A stretch of 64,000 nucleotides of DNA from Methanolobus psychrophilus R15 (GCA_000306725.1 CP003083.1:1302001-1366000), one strand, 5' to 3'; positions 38,573 to 46,955 are shown, counted from the first letter of the stretch. The notes: generated by a model from the letters alone, not told the origin. Translations and numbers: made by a program.

Positions 38573-38962
38573 TCACTTGTCCAGCAGACTGGAATATTTC
38601 TTTGTATCGTATCCTACGACCACGTCCTCCCCTGCCTTTACTACTGGGAAACCCAGCTCTTCCATAAAGTGACTGCAGTCCTCCTCGATAGACTTTCGAG
38701 TTTCCTCGTCAACCTTATCATATTCCAGATACTCAACAATAATGTCTTTTTCCAGGAAGAACTTCCTAGCCTTCTTGCACCAGGGACAGGTGCTTAGGGC
38801 GTATATCACAACTTTATCCACTGAAGCTTCCTTTTCAAGCCTGGCTTCCTGCTGCTGTGATGAATCTCCGGCATTCTCATCGGGACTGGGCTTATATCCT
38901 AAAGGTTCGATTGCCCGTCGGACCATGTTCCGGGACTGCTCCATAAGTTTCTTCGTATCCAT
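38573..38962 (-). CDS. Chimeric protein: FTR-beta N-terminus fused to a glutaredoxin
   Basis: 129 residues. Residues 1-47 (MDTKKLMEQSRNMVRRAIEP…) repeat the FTR-beta N-terminus but stop before its first Cys; residues 48-129 are a complete glutaredoxin-like domain with active site CPWC and the GYDTKKYSSLLDK end, closely matching the single glutaredoxin encoded upstream. The start at 38962 is chosen because it equals the FTR start; the reading frame extending to 39136 is only the shifted frame of the glutaredoxin gene. It arose by a roughly 400-bp tandem duplication of the glutaredoxin-FTR junction. Confidence 0.85.
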   Translation of the reverse strand: MDTKKLMEQSRNMVRRAIEPLGYKPSPDENAGDSSQQQEARLEKEASVDKVVIYALSTCPWCKKARKFFLEKDIIVEYLEYDKVDEETRKSIEEDCSHFMEELGFPVVKAGEDVVVGYDTKKYSSLLDK

Positions 38963-38972
38963 AGATATTACC

Positions 38973-39221
38973 TCACTTGTCCAGCAGACTGGAATATTTC
39001 TTAGGATCATATCCCACGACCACATCCTCCCCAATTTTGACGAAGGGGAAGGACATCTTTTCTCCATGAGACATGCAGTCCTCCAGGATAGACTTACGAG
39101 TCGCTTCGTCAGTCTTATCGTAATCGATGTATTCAAAGGGAATATTTTTTTCCCTGAAGAACGTCTTGGCCCTCATGCACCAGGGACAGGTGCTGAGAGT
39201 GTACATTACCACTTTCTTCAC
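38973..39221 (-). CDS. Glutaredoxin-like protein
   Basis: 82 residues, thioredoxin fold of minimal length. Active site CPWC is at residues 12-15, and the cis-Pro region is SFPFVKIGEDVVVGYD. Methanogen glutaredoxin-like proteins are reduced by FTR-type or thioredoxin-type partners and act in thiol-disulfide exchange or cluster handling. It begins seven bases after the Rieske gene stop and is followed 10 bp later by the chimeric copy, clearly one operon. Confidence 0.88.
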   Translation of the reverse strand: MKKVVMYTLSTCPWCMRAKTFFREKNIPFEYIDYDKTDEATRKSILEDCMSHGEKMSFPFVKIGEDVVVGYDPKKYSSLLDK

Positions 39222-39227
39222 TGAACC

Positions 39228-39539
39228 TCACCTTTCCAGATTAACGTAAACTTTGCCATCGTCGACCTTTGTCTCATAAGCAGGGACAGTTATTTCTTTT
39301 GCATCGAGAAACTCACCACTCCTTATATCGAACCGCCAGTCATGGCACGGACACTTGATAACATATCCTTCCAGATCACCTTTTGACAGTGGGCATTCCA
39401 TATGCGTACATTTGTTGGATATTGCATAGAAACCACCTTCCTGCCTGAGCAGCAGTATCTTATTACCCTCCATCAGCAATGGTTTCTTATTGCCTTCATC
39501 CAACTCACTTTCGTTTATTGCAAAGAACCATGGGACCAA
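39228..39539 (-). CDS. Rieske [2Fe-2S] ferredoxin-like protein (copy 1)
   Basis: 103 residues, soluble. The Rieske ligands are CTHMEC…CPCHDW, i.e. C-x-H and C-x2-H pairs around residues 43-45 and 63-66, giving a [2Fe-2S] cluster with two His and two Cys. Small soluble Rieske ferredoxins carry electrons to oxygenases or thiol systems. The start is TTG 39539, with GGAGGT eight bases upstream; the ATG within this site is out of frame. Confidence 0.88.
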   Translation of the reverse strand: MVPWFFAINESELDEGNKKPLLMEGNKILLLRQEGGFYAISNKCTHMECPLSKGDLEGYVIKCPCHDWRFDIRSGEFLDAKEITVPAYETKVDDGKVYVNLER

Positions 39540-39572
39540 AACCTCATACCTCCTTCAGGATATCTTTTCAAG

Positions 39573-39887
39573 TTAAAGCAGAACGAGCACTCCCCCTCCT
39601 TCGACTTTGTTCTCGTAGGTATCAAGGGTTGCGTCTTTATCCCCGAGGTGCTTACCTGTCCTTGTATCATATTCCCATCCATGGCAGCCGCATTTAAGGA
39701 TATGTTCATCAATGAAAGTACCCTTGGAAAGTCGGCAGCCCATATGGCCGCACTTACCATAGAGAGAATGGATTTGCCCATTTTTCCTAAAGATAATTAT
39801 GGGAGTATCCTTTACCCTGACAAACTCTATGCTCTCATCAGTCAAATCTTTTTCTTTTAGTGCAAAGAACCAGGATTTCTCCGGCAT
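39573..39887 (-). CDS. Rieske [2Fe-2S] ferredoxin-like protein (copy 2)
   Basis: 104 residues, with ligands CGHMGC…CGCHGW. It is clearly related to copy 1 but well diverged. First gene of the leftward redox operon: GGGAGG lies seven bases before the ATG and a TATA-like AATTATTTATATTTTT lies near 39918-39935. The spacing to copy 1 is 33 bp. The paired cluster and cysteine set downstream suggests an electron path from these ferredoxins to FTR and glutaredoxin (inference). Confidence 0.88.
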   Translation of the reverse strand: MPEKSWFFALKEKDLTDESIEFVRVKDTPIIIFRKNGQIHSLYGKCGHMGCRLSKGTFIDEHILKCGCHGWEYDTRTGKHLGDKDATLDTYENKVEGGGVLVLL

Positions 39888-39957
39888 ATGTTAACCTCCC
39901 ATAGGTAAGCAGGGATTCAAAAATATAAATAATTGTCGTGAATTATCAAAGGACAGG

Positions 39958-41325
39958 TCAGGAGGGTACAGGGTCCGGCTTGCCTTGGAAATAACGGTAC
40001 TCCTTAACTAGGAGGAACGTGCTCAAAAGACCCGCCATCAGGTCGGACAAGGGGAACGCCAGCCATACACCGGAAATATCAAAATAACGCGACAGAAGAA
40101 GTACCAGCGGTATGAGGAAAAGTATCTGGCGGCACATTGAAAGAATAAAGGAAGGCCTTGCTTTCCCGATAGCCTGGAATACTGTCGTACTGATGACGTT
40201 TATTCCAATTATAGGAGTTGCAAGGACCATGATTCTCAAAGCTGTCTCTCCGTTAGCTATCAGGTCCGCATCCGTACTGAATATACCAAAGAATGTGCCA
40301 GGGAACATGAACAGCACGGCAAAACCCAGGAAACCTATAGCAGTCGTGATTTTCAGTGACAATTTTATTGATTCATTGACCCTTGTGAAGTTCTGTGCAC
40401 CGTAATTATAACCGACAATAGGCTGCAGCCCGTGAGAAACTCCTATTATAGGCATCAGGATAAGCATTGTCATGCGGCTTGCGATCCCGAATACTGCAAT
40501 GGACAGGTCCCCTCCGTAAAAGGCAAGCACGTTGTTCAGTACCAGCATCATGAGACTGCTCGATGCGCCCATCACAAATGAACCAAAACCAATGAATGTG
40601 ATCTCCCGGAGTGTCACATACTCAGGAACGATATTATGCAATCTAAGTTTTAGGGGGCTTTTGCCTGCAAGATAATAATGCACAAGATATGCCGTGCCTG
40701 CCAGCTGTGCGAGCACTGTGGCTATCGCAGCGCCGCGGACACCCATATCAAAACCGAATATCAGGATGGCGTCGAGGACTATATTAAGGAGCCCGGAGAA
40801 AACCATATTGTTCATGGCAACTTTAGCATTGCCTTCCGCCCGCACCAGGTTGTTCAGCACGAATCCGAAAGTGAAAGCGAAAGTGCCCTGTAGTATGACC
40901 ACTGAATAATCCCTTGCATAGGGCAGGTTGTCCGCTGTTGCACCAAACATTCCCAGTACTGCATCAACATTGGAGAGAAGCAGTAAAGGAAGAGCAATGC
41001 TTGCCATCAGGGTGTAAGCAAAAACATTACCCAGGGTTTTTTCTGCTTTTTTAGCGTTCCCCGAGCCAAGCATTCGGGAGATAAAGGAAGAACCTCCGAC
41101 ACCTATGCCCAGGGACACTGCCATGATAAGCATCTGCAGGGGAAAAGCAACGGATATTCCCGCAATTCCCAGTACGCTATGCTCTCCAAGGGCTCTCCCT
41201 ACAAAGATTGTGTCCACTAGGTTATAGAATGCCTGCACAAGCAGGCCTATGACCGCAGGGGCGGAAAGCTTCCATAATAAACTGTTTATCTTTTGAGTTC
41301 CCAGAAATTCACTTTTACCATTCAT
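39958..41325 (-). CDS. MATE family multidrug efflux transporter
   Basis: 455 residues with 12 hydrophobic segments in two MatE halves (first half opening SLLWKLSAPAVIGLLVQAFYNLVDTIFVG). MATE proteins export cationic drugs or metabolites using sodium or proton gradients at the cell membrane. The marR gene precedes it by 15 bp, a common regulator-pump pair, so substrate-induced expression is likely. Confidence 0.92.
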   Translation of the reverse strand: MNGKSEFLGTQKINSLLWKLSAPAVIGLLVQAFYNLVDTIFVGRALGEHSVLGIAGISVAFPLQMLIMAVSLGIGVGGSSFISRMLGSGNAKKAEKTLGNVFAYTLMASIALPLLLLSNVDAVLGMFGATADNLPYARDYSVVILQGTFAFTFGFVLNNLVRAEGNAKVAMNNMVFSGLLNIVLDAILIFGFDMGVRGAAIATVLAQLAGTAYLVHYYLAGKSPLKLRLHNIVPEYVTLREITFIGFGSFVMGASSSLMMLVLNNVLAFYGGDLSIAVFGIASRMTMLILMPIIGVSHGLQPIVGYNYGAQNFTRVNESIKLSLKITTAIGFLGFAVLFMFPGTFFGIFSTDADLIANGETALRIMVLATPIIGINVISTTVFQAIGKARPSFILSMCRQILFLIPLVLLLSRYFDISGVWLAFPLSDLMAGLLSTFLLVKEYRYFQGKPDPVPS

Positions 41326-41340
41326 ATAGATATCCTGAGA

Positions 41341-41808
41341 TCAGATATTGTTTCTTTCTGCTGATTTCACATCAGAGCTTATATCAAATTCTTCCAGGGT
41401 GGCCAGGCCCTTGCCAAGCAGCCGGGAAAATATCTCTTTTTCGTCCTCGGAGAAAGCCGACAGAAGGATACCGTTCCATTGGGTCAGAGTTTTATGTATC
41501 ACCGGAATGAGCTGTTTGCCACTGTCGGAAATGAATACTCTGTATATTCTGCGGTCATCCTTGTCCCTCGTGCGGGTGATGTATTCTTCGCCTTCAAGGT
41601 CCCTGATAGCTCTTGTTGCAGTAGCTTTGCTCAGGTTCAGATGCCTGGCAAGGCTTTCCTGTGAGCATCCATCCCAGCGGGAAAGGGTCAGCAGGAATGC
41701 AAACATCGGTCCTTTTAATCTATAGGGCTCAAGCACCCTCTCAATATAGAGGTGGTTATGAGAAGAAATGAAACCTATTTTTTTGCCGATAAGTTCGGGT
41801 TGTTCCAT
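41341..41808 (-). CDS. MarR family transcriptional regulator
   Basis: 155 residues. The winged helix spans ~30-100 (SQESLARHLNLSKATATRAIRDLEGEEYITRTRDKDDRRIYRV), flanked by dimerisation helices. Start 41808 (MEQPELIG) is chosen for AGGTG nine bases upstream. It lies immediately ahead of the MATE gene, and a perfect palindrome sits in the shared promoter, so it most likely represses its own operon until a ligand binds. Confidence 0.9.
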   Translation of the reverse strand: MEQPELIGKKIGFISSHNHLYIERVLEPYRLKGPMFAFLLTLSRWDGCSQESLARHLNLSKATATRAIRDLEGEEYITRTRDKDDRRIYRVFISDSGKQLIPVIHKTLTQWNGILLSAFSEDEKEIFSRLLGKGLATLEEFDISSDVKSAERNNI

Positions 41809-41829
41809 GAGATGCACCTGTGAGTATAA

Positions 41830-41876
41830 TAGTTTCATCTGAAACTAAACCGTTTAACGTGAAACTAATATAAAAA
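41830..41876 (-). promoter_or_regulatory. marR-MATE promoter with palindromic operator
   Basis: The TATA box (TTTTTATATTA on the minus strand, 41866-41876) is followed by TAGTTTCA-N2-TGAAACTA (41830-41847, perfect 8-bp arms). An extra half site TGAAACTA at 41860-41867 is a direct repeat 20 bp away, i.e. two helical turns. It fits binding of a MarR dimer or two. Confidence 0.7.
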
Positions 41877-41925
41877 GACTTCTACTAGACCCTATACCGT
41901 AATTATCCTGAAAAATAATCAAAAA

Positions 41926-42855
41926 TCAGAAATAACCGGAAGGCACAGCCTTCCAGTTATCCGGTGCATTTCCCGTTCCTGAACTTACATCAATGAAGTA
42001 TTCATTATTGTAGTAATACCACAATCTTGTGACCGAGTAATGCCTGTCCTTAAAGTAGTAGAAATCCATATTTGCAGTGTCGGTGTCTACAACGCAGCCT
42101 GCATCATCATCGTAGTAAGGACCAAAGGTAGCATCCAGCGGGAACCATTCCCCCTCCTCGTAAACCTCCACCCAGGCATGGCCTCCGCTAATTCCCGAGA
42201 GGCTGACCTCACCTATAGCTACCCTGACCGTACTCTCATCGTATTCATCTGATGCTATCAGCAGTGAAGCCAGTGCATTGGCCTGATCCTCACAATCACT
42301 TACGATGGTGCCTGGCACTGGATTGGTGCTGTAGGACGAGGTATCGTACAGGAACTGTGACGGATACAGCCATGTTTCCTGCTTTCCTGTGAGAGTCATA
42401 TCAGATACCCATACCCAGGAGACAGCAACCTGATAAATGCGGTATTTATCGTCCAGACCTTCCTCTTCCAGATAATAGGTGACTGCATCATCATACGGAG
42501 TGACATACTCCTGGAAGTATGACACGCCAGCCAGCCGTGGAGTGTTCTGCTTCAGGAAATCTGCAAGTTCCTCCCTGTTGAGCATGTTATCCTGCATAAC
42601 TACCGAAGGCTGTCGGACAATACTGTTCTTTTCATAGAAAGAGGGGGAGTTACCCGGAGCCGACATCCTGCCATTGCGGGACTCATGCATGCTCTGCATA
42701 TTCATACCAGGTCCGGTTTTCTGGTAACCCGGAAGGGATACAGCTGAAAGCCCATCTGCACTAAGCTGACTTGTTGTGGCACGATCTTGAATGATCGAAT
42801 AGACCGAACATAGTAAGATCATTGCCATTAAGAAAGACAAGACTACTTTTCCCAT
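41926..42855 (-). CDS. Secreted/membrane-anchored transglutaminase-like protein
   Basis: 309 residues with an N-terminal hydrophobic segment (VVLSFLMAMILLCSVYSII). The transglutaminase-like triad is visible: Cys in DCEDQANALASLL, His in GGHAWVEVY and Asp in PLDATFG. Such extracytoplasmic domains act as proteases or peptide-crosslinking/remodelling enzymes. Start 42855 has GAGGT about nine bases upstream. It lies 88 bp after the FtsX-like gene on the same strand, probably in its transcript. Confidence 0.82.
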   Translation of the reverse strand: MGKVVLSFLMAMILLCSVYSIIQDRATTSQLSADGLSAVSLPGYQKTGPGMNMQSMHESRNGRMSAPGNSPSFYEKNSIVRQPSVVMQDNMLNREELADFLKQNTPRLAGVSYFQEYVTPYDDAVTYYLEEEGLDDKYRIYQVAVSWVWVSDMTLTGKQETWLYPSQFLYDTSSYSTNPVPGTIVSDCEDQANALASLLIASDEYDESTVRVAIGEVSLSGISGGHAWVEVYEEGEWFPLDATFGPYYDDDAGCVVDTDTANMDFYYFKDRHYSVTRLWYYYNNEYFIDVSSGTGNAPDNWKAVPSGYF

Positions 42856-42942
42856 TATGATCGACCTCGAAATAAAAAGTGCCTGTACGGGCAAATCATT
42901 TACCCGCACTAAGCACCATTGTTCCAATCCTTTATACAGCGT

Positions 42943-44181
42943 TTATTCATACCTCAATGCGTCTACCGGCCTCATCTTCGAGGCATTGTAAGCAGGCACC
43001 ACACCTGAAATTATACCTATGAAGACAGCGATGGAAATACCCAGGAGCATCAGTTCCGGGGAGAGGGTGGAACCCATGGAGGATCTCATCATCGTCAGTC
43101 CCAACGCCGGTAGCAGGGACGTTAGCCCGAGACTCAGTACGATACCGAGCACTCCACCGACAAATCCCACCAGTGCCGAGTTGACCAGGAATATCATCAT
43201 GATGTCCTTGTTCTTGGCTCCAATAGCCTTCATGGTTCCTATTTCCCGCGTCTTCTCCATTACCGAAGTGAACATCGTGTTTGCAATACCTACCGAGCCG
43301 ACGACCAGGGAAACAGCTGCTATGGCTCCCAGGAAAAGGCTCATCGATGACATCATCTCACTGACAGACTCTGCCATGGATAGTGAGTCGCTTACACTGA
43401 AGTCACGGTCCTTTTCGTTCATGACATGCCTTGATATCATGAGCTTCTTTTCCACGTCTTCAACCACGGTCTCTACATTTGTGACATCGTTGACCTTGAT
43501 GACGATGGAATCATACACATTGTTTTCTGCGTCCTCTATAAGTTCGACTGCAGCATCTATGGGCATTATCACGGCATTGTCATCCTCACCTGATGCAAGT
43601 ATGCCTATCACCCTCACGGATTTTCCGTTAACTGTAATGACCCGGTTCAGGCCGACTGGGCTATCGTACATGTCATTGGCAACCCTGTAGCCTATCACTG
43701 CAACGAACTTGTCTGCTGGCTCCAGCAGCCTGCCCGACTCCAGATCATATGTGACGGTGTACTGCCATACCTGGGGATCGACACCTGTGATGGAAAGGTC
43801 TGCAGACTTAACCATATAGTACACGGACTCACGCCCTGAGATCTTGCCATACATATAATCGATGTTATCCACCAGTTTGAGCGCCCGAAGATCCTTATTT
43901 GTAAGTTCCGCATCATCTGAGGCAGACGAGGAGTCTCCACCACTGCCGCCCGGGGGTCCCATGGCTGAGAAGGCCCTGGTGTAGCCCGGAGTAACGGTAA
44001 TAGTAGTCAGATCCATATCAGCAAGGCGGTTCTCCATATCTGCTGACATGCTGTCACTTATAGACATGATGGTAACGACCGCGCCGACTCCGATGACAAT
44101 GCCTATTATAGTGAGCCAGCTTCTGATCTTGCTGTGCAGCAGGATGTTGGTTGCAAGCTTAAGATATGTCCTTCGTCTCAT
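42943..44181 (-). CDS. MacB/FtsX-like ABC transporter permease
   Basis: 412 residues: one N-terminal membrane helix (SWLTIIGIVIGVGAVVTIMSI), a large outside MacB periplasmic-core domain (~45-270), then three helices in the FtsX domain. MacB-type permeases do not move substrate across the membrane directly but transmit force to outside partners. Its ATG overlaps the end of the CARDB-type gene by four bases; the ATPase is two genes upstream. No TolC-like partner is needed in a single-membrane archaeon. Confidence 0.9.
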   Translation of the reverse strand: MRRRTYLKLATNILLHSKIRSWLTIIGIVIGVGAVVTIMSISDSMSADMENRLADMDLTTITVTPGYTRAFSAMGPPGGSGGDSSSASDDAELTNKDLRALKLVDNIDYMYGKISGRESVYYMVKSADLSITGVDPQVWQYTVTYDLESGRLLEPADKFVAVIGYRVANDMYDSPVGLNRVITVNGKSVRVIGILASGEDDNAVIMPIDAAVELIEDAENNVYDSIVIKVNDVTNVETVVEDVEKKLMISRHVMNEKDRDFSVSDSLSMAESVSEMMSSMSLFLGAIAAVSLVVGSVGIANTMFTSVMEKTREIGTMKAIGAKNKDIMMIFLVNSALVGFVGGVLGIVLSLGLTSLLPALGLTMMRSSMGSTLSPELMLLGISIAVFIGIISGVVPAYNASKMRPVDALRYE

Positions 44182-45551
44182 TGCCCTTCCTTCAGGATCT
44201 TCCTCTTCAGTCCCTTTAAGTGGTTTGACAATTCCTCACGGATATTCTCATTGGACTGGCCTGCTTTCCTCTTCCTGTAGTAGAGAGCTCCGCCTGCAAG
44301 GACAACCAGTGCCAGGCCATACATCAGGTAGCTGCTGTCAGATGTCTGCTGGGACCTTCCCCCGGGACCCATTGCTGCAGAGGCGGCACCTGTTGCGGAC
44401 AGGTCTATAGGGACGCTTTTGTCCACAGACAATCGCTGGCCTGTGGAATCCGTGTACTCTATCAGTACCAGGAGGTTATTCCTTGAACTGGAAGATTGCG
44501 ATTGTGTCGTATTAGAAGAACTTGCCTGTGCCTGTCCCGGCCTTCCGTCAGATGAACCTGTCGGCACCATACTGGAAGAAGTGACAGAGAAAGATGTGAT
44601 GGTGTAATCTCCCTTTTCAAGGTTTCCAACTATAGTGGAAGTACTTCCTGTTGCCTTGAAATTTTCCTGTTCAGGTATGGACACCTTGACAGAATAAGCC
44701 TGGTTATTACCTACATTCGCAAGTGACAGGGAAACTTCGCCTGCACTGCTCTCTGAATAAGTCACATCGAAATCCGTGCCGCCTCCTACAAAGAGACCAG
44801 CTTTTGTCTTGATGGTACTCTCATTGGAATCATAGTCCTGGAAAGTCAGCGTGATGTCAAGCTGGTACAACCCGGGGTCTGCGTTCACGTTGGCCATAAC
44901 CGAATAGGTTACTGCTACAGACTCACCTACACCAAGATAACTTATGTGCTTGGTATTGTCTGAGTAGACTGGGAGGATGACACCATTTGAGTCTTCCCAT
45001 GAGACAGCCATATTCTTGAGAGGAGAAGTACCGGTGTTGGTAATAATGAACTCAAGGGGTTCTACGGTAGCAAGGTCAATATTTGACTTACTAATAGTAA
45101 CAACCTGTGCATACTCCTTACCCTGTACATCGACTGCAACCGTAGTTGTTACAGCTGATTCGCTGTCGCTGTCTTTAACGGATATATCAATATCATAGGT
45201 CTTCTTTGCCGCGTCGGCATCTACTTTGAGTTTGAATTTGACTACTGTGGCATCATTTTCATCCTGACGGGCTTTCAGATAGGATATGGTCTTTGAAAGT
45301 GACTCACTGGATGCCTGAGAAAAGGGATATTCTGGATCCACTGCAATGACCACGTTGGTAAGGTCCTTGTTCCCCACGTTCTGTACTGTCAGTGTAAGTT
45401 CTACGACCTCGCCTGGTCTTGCAGGACTCGGGCTCTGGCTCATAACACTGATGTATACTCCATTGGCAGTATTGGCACTGCTTGATAGTGCTGCTGATGC
45501 CGAAGTAGCGGATAGTATCAAAAATAATACTAAAATAAGGATTTTTCTCAT
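44178..45551 (-). CDS. S-layer-like/CARDB-repeat membrane-anchored protein
   Basis: 457 residues. Signal peptide 1-20 (ILVLFLILSATSASA); three or so Ig-like NEW3/CARDB domains (VELTLTVQNVGNKDLTNVVIAVD…, FIITNTGTSPLKNMAVSW…, SLSLANVGNNQAYSVKV…); a Ser/Gln-rich linker (~330-360); one C-terminal membrane helix (YLMYGLALVVLAGGALYY) and a basic inner tail. It corresponds to the COG1361-type partners found with MacB-like ABC systems in methanogens, probably the outside substrate-binding or scaffold component (inference). Confidence 0.82.
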   Translation of the reverse strand: MRKILILVLFLILSATSASAALSSSANTANGVYISVMSQSPSPARPGEVVELTLTVQNVGNKDLTNVVIAVDPEYPFSQASSESLSKTISYLKARQDENDATVVKFKLKVDADAAKKTYDIDISVKDSDSESAVTTTVAVDVQGKEYAQVVTISKSNIDLATVEPLEFIITNTGTSPLKNMAVSWEDSNGVILPVYSDNTKHISYLGVGESVAVTYSVMANVNADPGLYQLDITLTFQDYDSNESTIKTKAGLFVGGGTDFDVTYSESSAGEVSLSLANVGNNQAYSVKVSIPEQENFKATGSTSTIVGNLEKGDYTITSFSVTSSSMVPTGSSDGRPGQAQASSSNTTQSQSSSSRNNLLVLIEYTDSTGQRLSVDKSVPIDLSATGAASAAMGPGGRSQQTSDSSYLMYGLALVVLAGGALYYRKRKAGQSNENIREELSNHLKGLKRKILKEGQ

Positions 45552-45589
45552 TTATATCACATTGTCTCTCTGATCATATCATTTTCTGA

Positions 45590-46363
45590 TCACATTGCTT
45601 CTCTATGTATCTTTTCTACTTTCTCGACCATGCCATCCCTGATGTGTATTACCTTATCGGCATACTGCACCGGCTTGTGATCGTGAGTAACGATGATGAT
45701 GGTCTTTCCTTCGTTCCTGTGCAGATCGCTCAGGAACTCGAGGATGTAACTGCCAGTCTTACTGTCAAGGTTGCCTGTAGGCTCATCTGCAAGGATTACC
45801 TGGGGATTTACTGCAAGGGACCTTGCTATTGCGACCCTTTGCCTCTGTCCGCCTGACAGCTGCGAGGGCAGGTTTTTCTTCTTATCTGAAAGCCCGACAA
45901 CTTCCAGCAATTCTCCTGCTCTCTTGCGGGCATAAGAGGGATCAGCTTCCTGGAACTCCAGCGGAAGCATAACGTTCTCTATTGTATTTAGCGTGGGAAT
46001 CAGGTTGAACTGCTGGAAAATGAAACCTATCATCTGGCCTCTGATCTGGGCAAGTTCGGATTCCCCGAGCGTCGAGATGTCTTTGTTATTCAGCTCCACA
46101 ACACCCCTGCTGGGAATGTCAAGGCAGCCTATGAGGTTCATCAGCGTGCTTTTCCCACTGCCGCTTGGCCCCAGTATCACAACGAATTCACCTTTGTTTA
46201 TTGTAAGATTGACCTCTTTGAGTGCATCAAAGGTGATCTCACCCATCTGATATGTCTTCCAGACATCACGCAGATTCAACAGAGGTACACTGCAATCATT
46301 CTGGAATGACTGATCATCTGACGGGATAGATCCGGTTTTCAACATCTCCAGCTCCATCGTCAT
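45590..46363 (-). CDS. MacB/LolD-type ABC transporter ATP-binding protein
   Basis: 257 residues. Walker [11 protein letters not shown]-loop FIFQQFNL, signature [15 protein letters not shown], Walker [13 protein letters not shown] and the H-loop VTHDHKP are all intact. The LolD/MacB subgroup is shown by NLDSKTG. It energises the FtsX-like permease encoded two genes later. Its ATG overlaps the stop of the small frame upstream as TAATG, suggesting translational coupling. Confidence 0.93.
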   Translation of the reverse strand: MTMELEMLKTGSIPSDDQSFQNDCSVPLLNLRDVWKTYQMGEITFDALKEVNLTINKGEFVVILGPSGSGKSTLMNLIGCLDIPSRGVVELNNKDISTLGESELAQIRGQMIGFIFQQFNLIPTLNTIENVMLPLEFQEADPSYARKRAGELLEVVGLSDKKKNLPSQLSGGQRQRVAIARSLAVNPQVILADEPTGNLDSKTGSYILEFLSDLHRNEGKTIIIVTHDHKPVQYADKVIHIRDGMVEKVEKIHREAM

Positions 46364-46527
46364 TACCAGTGAAAATCACTTCTGCGCTCCCAGGGAGGAG
46401 AAATATTCGACAGGCGATCGAGTTGCTCAGGAGTCAGCTTCCGGATAAGAGCCGGGGCCACGTAAGTATCATTGGAGCTAATTGCCTGAGTACGGGATTC
46501 AATGAATTGTTTAAATATATCCTTCAT
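46363..46527 (-). CDS. Small hypothetical protein translationally coupled to the ABC ATPase
   Basis: 54 residues (MKDIFKQFIESRTQ…LTPEQLDRLSNISPPWERRSDFHW), soluble, helical first half. The stop TAA shares its last base with the ABC ATPase start (TAATG), the main sign that it is translated. The upstream ribosome-binding site is weak (AGGAAG about ten bases before ATG 46527); the frame stays open to 46599. I do not recognise the family. It may be a leader peptide or a small regulator. Confidence 0.45.
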   Translation of the reverse strand: MKDIFKQFIESRTQAISSNDTYVAPALIRKLTPEQLDRLSNISPPWERRSDFHW

Positions 46528-46623
46528 GCAATACTTCCTGACTCGCAGGAGGCACCCGTCTACATAAAGGGGGCCTCCGAACGAGAGATTGGTTGTCATA
46601 TATGGTGGTACTTTGTGTGCTTA

Positions 46624-46664
46624 GTGGCACTCCGGGCCTTGTTACTAGCATCCCGGAGTGCCAC
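46624..46664 (-). ncRNA. Strong stem-loop upstream of the MacB-like operon
   Basis: GTGGCACTCCGGG (46624-46636) and its exact complement CCCGGAGTGCCAC (46652-46664) with a 15-nt loop. It is GC-rich in an AT-rich spacer. If transcription starts from the TATA at 46726-46737 it lies in the mRNA leader; if from 46597-46604 it is upstream DNA. Family unknown; function (attenuator, stabiliser, binding site) not established. Confidence 0.55.
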
Positions 46665-46686
46665 CTCGCGGGGGTGGGCGATACTC

Positions 46687-46707
46687 GTCAGCAATTATCT
46701 TGCTGAC
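46687..46707 (-). ncRNA. Second stem-loop upstream of the MacB-like operon
   Basis: GTCAGCAA-N5-TTGCTGAC, perfect 8-bp arms, 22 bp from the larger stem-loop. Same uncertainty about whether it is RNA structure or a protein-binding dyad. Confidence 0.45.
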
Positions 46708-46778
46708 AATGCCTGAATTAGCCAGTTTAAATAAAGCATACTTACAAATAAAAGTCAAAATGGCACTATTTTCCATGA

Positions 46779-46790
46779 ATAAAGCTTTAT
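46779..46790. promoter_or_regulatory. Palindrome ATAAAGCTTTAT, copy 1
   Basis: Perfect 12-bp palindrome upstream of the MacB-like operon, identical to 49332-49343 upstream of the secreted repeat protein. An imperfect repeat follows at once (AAGGAGCTTTTT). Confidence 0.5.
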
Positions 46791-46955
46791 AAGGAGCTTT
46801 TTGGAGAGTCAACCCTTTATATGGAGCGCATATGCTTATTGCAGGTAGATAAAGAAAGATATCCGTTAAAAAGGAGACAACAGTTCTTTACACTGAATGG
46901 AAAAACATTACCAGTTAATTAAAGCCTGATAGAAAGCAGGGCGAAAATGTGAAGA

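Larger units (their letters stand above)
38563..39221 (-). repeat. Approx. 400-bp tandem duplication (glutaredoxin plus FTR-beta 5' end)
   Basis: Glutaredoxin copy 1 starts at 39221 and copy 2 (inside the chimera) at 38821, a 400-bp offset. The two FTR-type starts at 38962 and 38563 are 399 bp apart. Matching DNA includes the glutaredoxin ends (CTTGTCCAGCAGACTGGAAT at both 38577 and 38976) and the FTR start region. The copies have diverged at many positions, so the event is not very recent. Confidence 0.85.
46600..46955. other. 356-bp leader/promoter region of the MacB-like operon
   Basis: No gene. It holds a 13-bp perfect stem-loop (46624-46664), an 8-bp perfect stem-loop (46687-46707), TATA-like boxes on the minus strand near 46597-46604 and 46726-46737, and the 12-bp palindrome ATAAAGCTTTAT (46779-46790). 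These elements make it the most structured non-coding stretch in the window. Confidence 0.6.

Noticed and set aside
38963-39136. N-terminal extension of the FTR/glutaredoxin chimera to 39136
   Set aside because: It is the shifted frame of the upstream glutaredoxin gene; the true start matches the FTR-beta start at 38962.
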